A DNA stretch of 64,000 nucleotides from NCBI RefSeq assembly GCF_964204645.1, contig NC_134035.1, forward strand, positions 1,254,001 through 1,318,000, in the 5' to 3' direction. This stretch comes from Tubulanus polymorphus. Lineage: Eukaryota > Nemertea > Palaeonemertea > Tubulaniformes > Tubulanidae. The translations under genes were made by a program, and so were the position numbers. The first letter of the stretch is position 1. Each line of letters starts with the position of its first letter. Under the pieces are notes generated by a model that searched no databases, was not told where the DNA came from, and worked only from the letters and a program-made list of their open reading frames with translations. Below are positions 38,831 to 51,735 of this stretch, one piece after another.

Positions 38831-40464
38831 CTAAGCTAATCAGTCATAGTTCCAGACCAGACTGGCAATGGACCAATCAAGAAATTTGATCATGCGGTAG
38901 GCAATGCAGCAGGACAGCTACACGGTCCTCTCATGAACGCTGAGGGTGTGATCCACTTCAAGGGAGGTATGGGGTAGTTTTTAAAAATTAGATACTTTCA
39001 AGTGCATTCTGAGCTCTTTTTTGCTAAAAAACCATATCGATATTGACTGTTCTTTTAAGTGTTTGGTCGGCCGAAAAAGGGGGCACGTGCCATGCGGACC
39101 CTAGTTCCTATATAGTTTGGTTTACATTTAAAAATACACATTCGAAATGCTTTCAATTTCGCCTCAAAATATAAACCGGCCTCGAGGACAACTACAACAA
39201 TAACGACGACGATGACGCAGTATTCCGATACATTGTTCACTGATTGTCGAGGGGTTCGACTCACTCGCTGCCCGGAGATGTATATCTATCACACGTCAGA
39301 CAGATTGAGCTCGCTCTCTCCCTCGAAGCCGAGCGTGACAGCCGGAGACGTCGGCGTGAAATCCCGATCGTCTTAGAAACGCGGAAGTTTACTAAAAGCG
39401 AACCGTTTTAATTAAGAGAGAAAGTGACGAGCAGTTTAAACGTCGACGAAGCAACAAGTGTCAGACGCGAGAGCTTATTAAGAGACACTACGGCTTACAG
39501 CGCCGAGCGACGATGCTTGAAGGGGTGCTGTCAATTTAAAGCACTTATTGGGCCAATACTTACGTGTTAATCTATTTAAATCACATGATTGAACACGCGG
39601 AAAGTTATAGCTAAACAGTTGCAACGTAACGCCAAACATGGTTTCAAATTGTGGTGGTTAGCTTGATGAGCTACACTGGACTGGACTAGAGTAGACAGAC
39701 TTATTATGTAACCAAATGAGCTTAGACGGGTCTGAAATTGTTGAATTGGCTTCAGAACCAAAATGAGCCAAGACTGATCTTACATTGTTATCCAAAATTA
39801 CCTAAGCTGGTCTTAAGTTGTCAGATTGGCTATACCAACAAGATTAGCTAAGCTGGTCTTAAGTTGTTAGATCGGATATAGAACCAAAATGAGCTAAGAC
39901 TGATCTTATATTAGATTAGTTATAGAAGCATAATGACTTGAGACTGGACTTAAAAATTTCAACTGAACATTTCACAAAAATTCTCTAGAATGTGAAGAAC
40001 TAGACAAAAATTTCTGTTTCTATATTTCTCAAAATTTTGGGTATTTCACTCAAACAAAAGGAATTTCAAGCACCTTAACTTAAAAGTATCTATAGTTTAC
40101 AAGGAGTTTCTAAGAAATCAACAAGGAATTGTTTTCAATCAGAATTTCACTATGAATTAATTAATACATGTTGCGGTGAATATGCGCTGAAATTACAAAT
40201 CTCTGCCGAACCCAGAACGAACGCGGAGAGACGAGGAGAACGGCTGTCGACGTTCTCATCATTAATTCACGACGGCCATCAATTTACTAATTGTCTTTAA
40301 TTCACTCGATGAAAAATCCTCAAACGACAATTTACGACGTACAACGAACGAACGACGACCATTTTAATAATAGCATCGTCATTATACGACATCAAAAATA
40401 CATCAAAACAAAGCTTCACTACGAGCGGACGGAAATAATGAGAGATAGGCAGCCAGCAGCGTAA

Positions 40465-40985
40465 CACTCACTCTCTCTCTACCTCTCCTCCGGCAGTGTA
40501 ACACTCACACTCTCTAACTCCCAGTCACTCTCTCCAAACCCTCACCGATCCGATATCTATAATTATTCCTGAGTTTGAGAATATCTAGAAATTTTTGTGA
40601 GTAAGTAAGCTAAGTTAAAAGAGTTGAAACTTCTCTAAAATAGTAGTCGTTGTATTCAGGTCTGTCTCTAACTCCCTCTCCCTCTGACTACTCTCTCCCC
40701 CTCTCCTCTCCCCTCCCTTTAACGACTCTCACACTTCATCTCACTCTCACTCATTTCTCTAACTCTCACTCCTCTCTACCTTCTCCCTCTCACTCAATCT
40801 CCTCTAAATCTCTCCCTAATACTTTTCTCCCACTCCTCTATTTCCCTTCCCCTATTTTCTCTCTTCTCACTCACAATCTATCCCACTCTCATCTCTTCAA
40901 CTCCTCTCTCCCCTCATCTTCCTAACTCCCTCTCACTCGACTCTTACTATCTCACTCCGCTCTTCTCTCACACACCCGAACTTCT
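40465..40985. repeat. CT-rich low-complexity tract
   Basis: Mostly CTCTCTCACT-type sequence, with an ordinary stretch at about 40550-40650. Confidence 0.88.
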
Positions 40986-42227
40986 CATGTAACAAGAGAA
41001 ATTTCTTCCAGTAATGAATTATTATAGCTAGTTAAGACTCTATTGGATAGCTGCCAAACAGTAAAACAAAAAAAAAAACAATTTGCTGCTTCAAGTTTCA
41101 TAGGAGCTGTAAATCTATCAAATCATCGGGAGCACGGTAAAGAAAACATACAAGGAAGTCAGTTTAACAAACTAGCTTTAACTTTAAACATAGACCTTAG
41201 TAAAACTGGTCTATTCTAACTGGTATATTCCAATAATCATCTTCACAAATGAAGATATGAACATGACTATCAGGTTATAGTCGAAACGTCGAATCAATAA
41301 ATCATTAGCTTAAAGGAAACGTATCAGACTTCATTTTTCTCTATTATATCAATGTGGGATTCTCAATTAATACTAGACCCTGTTTTAACGATTCCGCGAC
41401 AGTTAAATCAAACGACAATCAATCGACTTAATCACTCGTGTCAGGTGGGAATAAGTCGGCATTCAAAAAGAAAACCTAACGACCCAACGTTGAAAGGAAC
41501 AATTTCAAACAATGAAACGTCTGCGTTTAGTCGACGTGCGGTTTTAAGGGAAGGACTTCGCTTCGGGCCCGCCGCGGTCCGCGGTCGTTGTCAATCTTAT
41601 TAAAAACTATAATTTCTCGTTCATCGTCGTCGTCGAGTCATCCGGTGCCGAAGAGTAATTAACGACAAAAATCGGAAAGCGAATTATGACGAATGCCCGC
41701 AGGATGCGAGCGCGTGAAAAAAATCAAATCAAAGACAATTCAACCGCGAATAAACGCGATCGACTTAATAGTACCGGGTCGATATAGACCGTACAATCTT
41801 CTCAAATATATTCCATAATTGCTGTTTTATACAGCGCTTATATTTTATGCGACGCTAAGGAAAGATCGTTAGTTATCTATTTGCTATTGATGTCATCGTC
41901 GATATATAAATCTAAAACAGAGACGGCTCGTCCTCGGGTTGTGGTTGTGGTGGCTTCAAGGTGATTAATTAAAGCTTTTTGATGCTTTTGACGCCGCGAT
42001 TGAATCGCGCGAAATAAACGATATTTTAATTATTTCGAGGTCTTTGTATTTGAAATATCAGCGTGGATTATACCGTATATACACGATTGTGTGTTAACCA
42101 TTGATAAAACACTATATATCAGTGACGATTATGTGAAGAGAATCTCACAATAATTACTGGAAAAAAAGATATAATTTCTAAAAGTCTGTTTTCTTGAGCA
42201 TTCTGTTTTCATGGTTAACTTTCTTGT

Positions 42228-42514
42228 TTAACCCTTTCAGTGCATCTACACCGCAGTGCGGTGTATAAATCCGCCAATAGATTTTGCTAGTATACTGCAA
42301 TGCGGTGTATTGATGTCATTAGTAATTATCTCTTGAAAAATGGCAGCACCTGTCAAACATAGTGAAATACTAGTAACCGACGATACATCGCGCCGCGGTG
42401 TAGACGTACTATAGTGGTATTCTCTTATGCAAAGCACTAGGGTGGAATTTTTTAAAATTTTCAAATTATCTCCAGCACTATAGGGTATTAATTGGTCAGC
42501 ACTGAAAGGGTTAA
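42228..42514. mobile_element. TTAA-flanked piggyBac-type MITE
   Basis: A 279-bp element (42232-42510) begins CCCTTTCAGTGC and ends with the complement (GCACTGAAAGGG, the third base from the outside varying slightly), flanked on both sides by TTAA. TTAA target duplication plus CCC termini is the piggyBac superfamily signature. It has no transposase, so it would be non-autonomous. Related ends occur at 15257 and 55433. The flanks 42062-42227 and 42514-42617 are themselves direct repeats. Confidence 0.7.
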
Positions 42515-43299
42515 GGATTATACATATATACACAATTGTGTTAACCATTGATAAAACATTATACATCTAAAAGTCTGTATCCTTCAGCATTCTGTTTTCA
42601 TGGTTAGTTTTTTGGTTTAAGGCATCGATAAAGTTTCAAGTTTCCTCGTTCATAAATATCAGCCCAGCCAGAAACAACAATATAAACCTGCATTAAAAAA
42701 TGACTGCGACGACTGCGAAAATGACAACGGGCAAATAATCGATACAAATCCGTAAATCCCGAGATCGGATTTAAAATTATTAATTACTCTCGTTCGCGAA
42801 CGTCCAAGGCTGCCGGAGATTATCGAACGGTTGTAAACGACTTAAATTCTCATTACGAATTTCAATTAATGATATACCGAACTGGAAGACAACTAAAGCC
42901 AAGCTGAGGTCGACTTACGATTCGATCATCAACGACGCAAAGTCATGCGATGCAATTCTCGTCGCTGATTGGCTACGATGTTAAGATCAGTCGCAGAAAA
43001 TAGAACTTGTTCTATCCTTACGATTCGGCTTACGACCGACCGGTCTGCGATCTGTCACGGTCCTAAAGTACGCCCCCGTCGAAAAGATTCCAGATTTAAA
43101 ATTCGCAGACTTGACCACTTTACGATCTGATGATCGGATCTTAATCGACCTGAATTACGCCTAATTCATTTCAGTATTTTAAAATCGTTTAAAGGTTATA
43201 AATAATTCGAAGGCGTTGTTTCATATTAAGTTTTCAACACGTCAAAATAAGTTTAAAAGTTCACTATAAGGATACAATAATGACGAGCAGCGTGTCATT

Positions 43300-46200
43300 A
43301 AAACTGCCACGAGGTAAAAAAACAGCACAAAATAGCAATCACAAAAGCTGAACTGGTGATAAGTAGCAATTATTCCGTTTAGATTTAAAGGTGTGCCTCT
43401 TTGTTTCGTTTGACGCTAATTTTTAAATCGATAAATCGTTAATTATTTTCCACCCGCAGCCAAAAACGGAGCCTCTGGGAGCTGTATACGATCGAACAGG
43501 AGTGGTCGATGACAATATTCAGTCTCTGTATAGAGATCAGGGATGGTCAGGGACCTCTCTAACATCGTTCTGTCTACCTTCATCAGCTCACGGGCATCTG
43601 CTTCATATACGCATTATCCCATCCTTTGCACTGTACACCTGGACCCCCGTACTAACATTGTACCCAAGATTCATCAAGATCAACCCACTATTAACGGAAG
43701 CTAAGTAGCTGAAAGACAGACGCACAGATAGACAGTGCAAGAAAAAAGGCAGTCACTGAAATGAACCAATGAAAGAATCGGACAGGACAGTCCAATCCAT
43801 TATAACGCCAACCTTTCTAAATACTGGTGCTCATTCAAATTTCTTTCTCTGAGAATAAATATGATGCAAAAATCTCATTTAACTAAAACTAAGTACAGAA
43901 GCAGAGACGGACAGTGAGAATAAGGGTCTCACGTAAGCCTGATAAACCAAAAGTATATTTCAGAGCAGGATACAGCTTTAACCTCTATAAAACTCTAAAA
44001 CGTTAAACTTATACAGACTATCTTATGGTCTAGGTTGTCTTGGTTTTATATAATGGATTTGGCCTTTTTAAAAGAGAAATTTCGACCATAAAAGATCGCG
44101 GGTACGCCCATTCAGCCGATTGACAAGTGGCTGCACTACCAAGCAGTTACAAATTGGTATTTCACATGTACTGAACTCATGAATTCTTAACTAAAAAGAA
44201 CGTCGGAAATTACTTCTGGGACGCGTACGTTCAAAGAACTGATATTGAAACTAAATTTCTAAATTTTTATTGTTGAACGCGGTCGATGCGGTCCGGGTTA
44301 TTAACAGCGCTATCTACGAGGTTATTCATCAACTGACACGCTACGACTGAATGTTTATTACTGATGTATCATATATGAATGAATTCATTACTCTTTCATC
44401 AAACGCAATCGAGATTCAACGCATGAAACTCAAAGGTGTTGATTAAAATCAGAATCATAACTTAACACGCGATAAAAGGTGTTACCGATTCTATCCCTAA
44501 TTACTCATTTTCCGCGGCGACCAATTCAATTCAATTCTTTATTGACACTTAAAAATAATGACCAGTGTAACAGACAGTAACAAAGTAGAGAATATATAAG
44601 AATGACTTCACACCGAACTTGTAGCAGTCCGACTGAGGAAAAAGACAGCACTTATTTCCTGACATTCTTTTAAATCAATGGCTTTTTCCTGAATCTAAAG
44701 ATGGTGATCCATTAGAATGTGCGTGTGTATAAAAGCCAATAAACCCACGATGAAACTTGGCTGTAAAAATTTCCTGCAGGAACAATAAGTACTATTCAGG
44801 GGCTGGTTCCATAGTCACAGTCTAAGACCATCAAAGTTCTATAGCTAATCTAACAGCTTAAGACCAGTCTTAAGATTTAAGACCACTTTTGGACTTAAGT
44901 GATGATTATGGAACTGGCCCCAGTAGTTTCGGGATTACATTCGTGGAAAGTAAGCACTAATCAGGGCCTATCCTGAACTTCTCCAAAAGAAAGCAGTTTT
45001 CAGACTCCCGACAAACCGCGTTACACTGAGATTAACAGGTAGAAACTACACGGAATATGTATGGCTCAGTGCATGAGACGCGCCGCGAGGCCTGGTCGGC
45101 GCGAGAGACCACCTACTATAGATATAAAGACACTCGATCAATGGAACGAAGCCATTTTTCACGAAAAACGACACCTGAATTTTTTTTAAATATAATTTCG
45201 ATTATTTAACGCGCGCCGTGTGTCGCGTACTGCGTTCATAAAACAGGTCATAAATGACACATCTATTTCGGCGTGTTTGCGTATATATATATATATATAT
45301 AAGAGCGTTATCAACTATCGCTGAAAATGTCATATCATAATACGAACTGCGTATAGTTAATAGAAAAGAAAATCACGTCCTCGTAAATATGGACATTCCA
45401 AGAAAATCGTACGAAAAACTAGGTCGACTTATACTGAACTATATTTTGGAAGTAGTCAGAAAGAAAGCGGAGAGAGGAGAGAGCGAGGGAGATGTGAAAG
45501 TGAGCAGTCTTAAATTGAAGATGTAATTTGATTTTTGAGAATGTACGTCTCACGTTTCTCGTGACATTGAAATCTATCAAAACTCAACCGCCCGGCATAA
45601 TACAGAGAGGGACAAAATATATCAACAATCTAAAATCATGTCAAGATATTTGAAACAATATTTGAGACCTTAAACGGACAAAAATGTACATAGATTATAT
45701 GTTTAAGTACGAAGACACTTATACAGGCAGGTATCTACAGAAAGAGATACATATATATATATTTACTGGAAGGGGCCGGAATCGTATAGAATTGACTTTC
45801 AAATCCTTAACTGATGATAGGGGTTAATCGAACCAGACAGCCCCCTACATAACCAGACTCAAATCAAAGCCCCCCCCCCCCCTAGAGACAAGGTGGGAGA
45901 CAGGAAGCAGACAGGGAATGAGACAGGGTGGCACATAATCGAGGGTGATATTACAATCCATTCTATTCAAAGAAAATGATTTTGTGATATATAGTGTTGG
46001 AAAATTTCCGTCGAGAAATCGTATGTGTCACTATAAATATACGTATATATATCTCGAAATAATGACACAATACATTAACGGGCCGGGCGGCCGGGCGGGA
46101 ATGAGTGGGCGGGAATGAGTGGGTCCCCGCTAGTATTAACTGCCACATGAACGAGTATGCGCGTGTATATAAGTTTATAGTTAGGACACCGTTGTATAAC

Positions 46201-46600
46201 ACTATAGCGGTGCCGTCATGCGTGCGACCCGGCGTTTAGCTTTATCCGTGACCCGGTGTTTAGGGTCAACCGTAACGGATTAATCCGTTAAAGTCGTTAA
46301 TATTAATCATTGCCTGAAATTCCGGAACGACGCGGCGGAAAATATTACGACTTTTGCCAGAATTTGTGCGATTACTCTTCGACTAAGGTTTAATGAGAAA
46401 ACGGTTATATTATACGAGATTCGGGATTCCACAGTTTGATAGCGTAAGCCCGTCGCAGACGAGGCAAGGGGGGCTCAGAGGTTTATGTCCCAAGGTTCAC
46501 TCAGCTGTTGTCCCCTCAAAGATTCTGTAAAAACTTTTTGTACAGTAAGAAAGCCCAGGTACACTGTGACATGTAGAATAGCCCCGGTACACTCCGTATA
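43300..46600. other. Intergenic stretch without recognised genes
   Basis: Holds one MITE (44799-44921), a short AT run near 45283, a C run near 45870 and CpG-rich patches at 44260-44530, 45030-45270 and 46200-46470. Nothing else supported. Confidence 0.5.
44799..44921. mobile_element. MITE, same family as 24799-24947
   Basis: Ends GGGGCTGGTTCCATAGTCAC and GGAACTGGCCCC with the shared core; 123 bp, slightly shortened at the left. Confidence 0.72.
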
Positions 46601-46609
46601 TATTTGTCC

Positions 46610-47258
46610 CCCTCCCCTCTGGTGACATCGATGTCTGCTCTGCACCCTGGGGACAGTTGCTCAACAGTGGTTAAAGTTAAGTACCAATTACCGATAGTAG
46701 AGTTGTGATAGGGATAAAATAGGGATTATCCTCTTATTTGATTTAGTGTCCCTTGCAAAGCAACCACACACTACACCAGCCGGGAACAAATTGAAATCTC
46801 AAATTGAAGTACAGATATAGTTGTGTGATCGTCAAATTTATAGACATTATTGTTTTTATTAGTTATGATGTTAGGTCTATCCACTGTTTAACTTATACCA
46901 ACTTTTGACGACTGACCCCAAATAGAAATAGAGGATATACAAAGTGGCCACTTAGTTGGAAATTGTGGAAAAGTTGTTAAAAATCAGGTAATAGTCAGGA
47001 AATTTTGTTATGTAGTGCAAAATCAGGGAAAATTCAGACAAATTTGTTGAGATTGCTAGATCACATGTATTAATGTATCAGTTTCTGTCTATGTTTTACG
47101 TATTTGACTGTGCTAATTGATCGGAGTCTTAGCAAATCAAGTCAGGGAAAATAACGTACTTACCACGGAATCGTCAGGGAAAATTCAGGGAACAAACAAG
47201 TCAAATAAAAGTGGTAACGCTGATATATTTCTGGTGCCCTTTGATAGAAAGTTGTTGG
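46610..47258 (+). repeat. Left arm of a long inverted repeat flanking minisatellite array 1
   Basis: About 650 bp that pairs, at high similarity by eye, with the complement of 49565-50170. Shared blocks in order: GGGGACAGTTGCTCAACAGT, CCGGGAACAAATTGAAATCT, AATAGAAATAGAGGATATAC, GTGGCCACTTAGTTGGAAAT, TAGATCACATGTATTAATGT, TGCTAATTGATCGGAGTCTT. It contains two nested MITE-type units, one at 46648-46918 and one of the GGTGGCCACTT family. Confidence 0.85.
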
Positions 47259-47929
47259 TTCTATGATGGTCAATTCAACTCAAATCTAACGTCGAATTAT
47301 TGATTACCATTATGAAGTTCAATATCGATAGAACAGATTATTATCAGCTGTAACAAGTCGACGAGCGGGTACCGGACAACCCTCGCATGTACTCGCACTC
47401 CCGACGAGTATCTGCCATCACCGTTTATTGATCCTCAATCACTGGATTAACATCGGATTATGAATCCAGTTATCATCACTCAATGATTCACGTGACATCA
47501 TCATAACTTACATTTACAAACAAGTTTGGAATCGATTGAACTTTCAGTGATATAGGTTTAATATGCTTCTGGATCCACAGTTGTGTGTATGTTCAATTAG
47601 AATCACCACCTGACCCACAGTTGTGGCTTTGTTCCTGGACTTAGTTCTACAGTAATGTATGGGTTTGTCACTGGACCCAGTCCCATAATGGTGTGTGTTC
47701 AATTAGAATCTACACCCGGACCCAGTTGTGGCTTTGTTTCTTAATGTGTGGGTTTATTAATTTGTCACTGTGCCCAGTCCTACAGTTGTGGGTTTAATTT
47801 GTCCGTGGGCCAAGATCCATGTGTGTGTGCGATTAGAATCTGGACCCAGTTCCAGTTGTGCGCGTTCAATTCGACTCCGGACCTGGTCCCGCAGTTGTAT
47901 GGGTTTAACTTGTTGCCTTCCACAGGACC

Positions 47930-48842
47930 TAGTTCAACAGGACCTGGTTCTACAGGGCCTGGTTCCACAGGACCTGGTTCTACAGGGCCTGGTTCCACAG
48001 GGCCTGGTTCTACAGGGCCTGGTTCTACAGGACCCATTTCTACAGGGCCTGGTTCCACAGGACCCAGTTCTACAGGGCCTGGTTCAACAGGACCTGGTTC
48101 TACAGGACCCAGTTCTACAGGGCCTGGTTCCACAGGACCCAGTTCTACAGGACCCAGTTCTACAGGACCCAGTTCTACAGGGCCTGGTTCTACAGGACCC
48201 GGTTCTACAGGGCCTGGTTCCACAGGGCCTGGTTCTACAGGACCTGGTTCTACAGGGCCTGGTTCCACAGGACCTGGTTCTACAGGGCCTGGTTCCACAG
48301 GACCCATTTCTACAGGGCCTGGTTCCACAGGACCCAGTTCTACAGGGCCTGGTTCAACAGGACCTGGTTCTACAGGACCCAGTTCTACAGGGCCTGGTTC
48401 CACAGGACCCAGTTCTACAGGACCCAGTTCAACAGGGCCTGGTTCTACAGGACCCGGTTCTACAGGGCCTGGTTCCACAGGGCCTGGTTCCACAGGACCT
48501 GGTTCCACAGGACCTTGTTCTACAGGGCCTGGTTCCACAGGACCTGGTTCTACAGGGCCTGGTTCCACAGGGCCTGGTTCTACAGGGCCTGGTTCCACAG
48601 GGCCTGGTTCAACAGGACCCAGTTCTACAGGGCCTGGTTCCACAGGGCCTGGTTCCACAGGACCTGGTTCCACAGGGCCTCGTTCCACAGGACCTGGTTC
48701 CACAGGACCTGGTTCTACAGGACCCAGTTCTACAGGGCCTGGTTCCACAGGACCCAGTTCTACAGGACCCAGTTCAACAGGGCCTGGTTCTACAGGACCC
48801 GGTTCTACAGGGCCTGGTTCCACAGGGCCTGGTTCCACAGTT
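47930..48842 (+). repeat. 15-bp minisatellite array 1, possible (Gly-Ser-Thr-Gly-Pro)n coding frame
   Basis: About 61 copies of a 15-bp unit (consensus GGTTCTACAGGRCCY, with AGT for GGT in some units). The unit has no stop codon in any of several frames, so openness alone proves nothing. In the GGT-TCN-ACA-GGR-CCY frame the common variants fall on third codon positions; the only frequent replacement is Gly to Ser, with rare Ile, Cys and Arg. Higher-order copies exist: the block from 48031 recurs at 48301 (270 bp on, with one unit fewer inside) and part of it again near 48721. No in-frame ATG precedes the array; the frame runs on 12 codons to a TGA. Confidence 0.9.
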
Positions 48843-49564
48843 GTAGAATCATTTACGAACAGAAATTGAAAACGGATGAAGCGAATTCTGATGATCTAGT
48901 CGATCTAGTAATACATACGCCGCATGTCTGTATAACATTCAAAAACTTCCTGTAACCCATACCAGGTATGCTAATACTAAAAACAGTAATACGTATGGGA
49001 GGATATCACAGCCGGGTTAGAGTACAAAACAGAACCCTTCAGAAATCCAGTTGAGAGCCACTCACACCGAACAACAATAAGGCAACTGAAATACGCTCCT
49101 ATGTTTTACGTATAGTGTCGTCGTTGTGTGTATGTTTTCGGAAGTACCGGTGTCTCTAGTGAGAACGTAAACTAATATATTAGACACGATTATTGGATTA
49201 CCGTAACTACCACCCACAGTGGGGGGATCCCCAATCCACGCAGGGACTAGCTTTAAACCCGGACAGAATATTCAAGCGTCTTCTTCCAAAACACAGCTCT
49301 CGCCGTTTCAATCTATAGAATACCCTCTAAAAAGCTTGTGAAATTGTCGGCTTATAAATTCTCAACATATCGACCTCATCTCTGATGCCTTTGATGCTTT
49401 TAAGTCTGTGTTCGCAACTTTTAGTATAATCAATACTTAGAATAGCGTGTAAACTCCTATGATCCCTACTGTACTATCAAAATATTTGTGCAATTTCCAG
49501 AGTTAAGAACATATTTCGGTACGATCAGAAATCATCGTTATACCAATATTCAGGGGCGAAGATC

Positions 49565-50170
49565 ATAGAACCAACATTTTTCTATCAAAGGGCACCAGAA
49601 GCATTACCGCTATTTGACTTGTTTGTTCCCTGAATTTTCTCTTGACTATTCCTTGATAAGTAAGTTGTTTTCCCGGACTTGATTTGCTAAGACTCCGATC
49701 AATTAGCACAGTCAAATACGTAAAACATCGACAGAAACTGATACATTAATACATGTGATCTAGCAATCTCAACAAATTGCCTGAATTTTCCCTGATTTTA
49801 CAAAATTCCCTGACTATTACCTGATTTTTAACAACTTTTCCACAATTTCCAACTAAGTGGCCACTCTGTATATCCTCTATTTCTATTTTCGGTCAGTCGT
49901 CAAGTTGGTAAAGTTAACCAGTGGATAGTACATAAGTTCGACCGATCACATGACTATATCTGTACTTCAATTTCAGATTTCAATTTGTTCCCGGCAGGTG
50001 TAGTGCGTGGTGGGTTTGCAAAGGACACTAAATCAAATCACAAATAAGAGGGATGATCCCTATTTCATCCCTATCATAACTCCACTATCGGAATGGTACT
50101 TAACTTCTATCACTGTTGAGCAACTGTCCCCAGGGTGAATATACATTGACACCACCAAAGAGGTGTAAAG
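49565..50170 (-). repeat. Right arm of the long inverted repeat
   Basis: Complementary to 46610-47258 with the same nested units in the same order. It lacks about 30 bp present in the left arm (near 46845-46880). The arms enclose 2.3 kb (47259-49564) centred on array 1. A third relative of part of the arm lies at 12150-12310. Confidence 0.85.
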
Positions 50171-51470
50171 GGGAGCCAATGAACCCCCCTTATAAATTCT
50201 GCACTTTTAAGTTCTAAATTTTGTTTTTTCAGTGATCGATAAATATTTTGCCTTTAAAGGGTCCAGAAAATGCACCCCTCAAACTTCGAATTTCAAAAAT
50301 TAAAACTATGTAAGAACATCAAGGATTCAGAAATGTTCGTCTGCGATCGGCGCGCGGCAGATACGAATTATAGCATATAGTTTCAGCTGTATTGATTCTG
50401 ACCACCTTTAAAAAATCTTAGTGATGCTTAGTGATAGAAATAGGGGATACATTTTTGGTTACGAGATTTCGTTTAAGAAAAATAAAACTGATCAAAAATT
50501 GCGCTATAATCCTCTGCCTTCTACCGCGCACGCTGTTCATATAAGTGGCTTATGAAAAGGGGATTAACGGTTAATAAACAGTTTCTGAAGACTGCGTACT
50601 TCTACTCGGATAGCACCACGCGCGTGATCGGATGGTAAGAGATCGCTCTTAACACCATCTTACACCCAATAGATAAACAACTAACGTAATATTTACTTAC
50701 AGTTCCGAATCATCTCAGCTACACAACCCGACTTCAATATCCTCTCTATCCTCCACACACGTCCCGACGATTCGAATAAATCCTTTATTTATCGCTCCTT
50801 TTTTTTTTCAAAAACAACAACTTTCAGTTTCTCAGTTATCCAAACTTTCGAACGACGATTACTTTTTTCTCGTTCGCGAACGCGCAACGTGTTTTAACGC
50901 CTACATATTGCCGCGATTTTCTCAAAACGCTCTCTCTCTCTCTATTCTCAGCACGTTGATAAAACGTCGTCGTCGTCGTCGAGTTTAAACTTTAAACTTT
51001 ATTATAGATCATACTAATAATAATAATAATCTCTTCTTCCATACGTGAATACGCACATATCAAATATACATATATATATATATGTATATATATAATGAAT
51101 TTAATTCCTTCACACTACACGCAAAATGACCCGTTAATAATTCTCTTCTCGTTAATACTTCGTCTTTTCCTATTTAAGAGCTACGTATATATATATATAG
51201 TTAGTTCTATAGCACGCGCGCGTATATCTCTCTCGCGAGAGTCTCAGTTCGTCGTAGTCGTTGTGTGTTGAATCTCTGAATGATCAATGAACTTTCCTTC
51301 CACCTACACGCACACAACACACCGGCGGCGGCGTCGACGTCGACGTCAGTGGTGGCGGGAAAACGAAACGAACGAACGCGCGCGCGTTTATCAGTAGCGA
51401 ACCTATCTACAGACGCTACAACCAACAACACAATATCACAGTTCATAGTGTCCGATCTAATTACTTTCAA

Positions 51471-51735
51471 CAGGGTGACGACCACTTTCTGCCAATTCAT
51501 AAATTCCCCGAGTTCTCATTGATTTTTTAATCGTGATTAAACTAAATTCTGAGTGAATCCGAGAAATTCATTGGTTTAAGACGTTACAATTTATTCATTG
51601 TTCATTGAATTGATTGCTGATACATGTGGTCAATGATGATCATACCAGAATTCCCTAAATTTTCCAGGTTTTTGGCAAAATTTATCTAATTTTTCCTAAT
51701 TTGTCTATATTTTTTCTGATTCGCAAGGACCATGA
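51471..51735. mobile_element. MITE, second subfamily of the GGTGGCCACTT group
   Basis: Starts CAGGGTGACGACCACTTTC; contains CCGAGAAATTCATTGGTTTA and a TTTCCAGGTTTTTGGCAAAA segment. The right end is unclear. Confidence 0.5.

Noticed and set aside
47780-48838. Long open frames on both strands across array 1 (for example EPGPV repeats on the minus strand)
   Set aside because: A 15-bp unit without stop codons opens several frames at once; variation in these frames is mostly amino-acid-changing, unlike the GSTGP frame.
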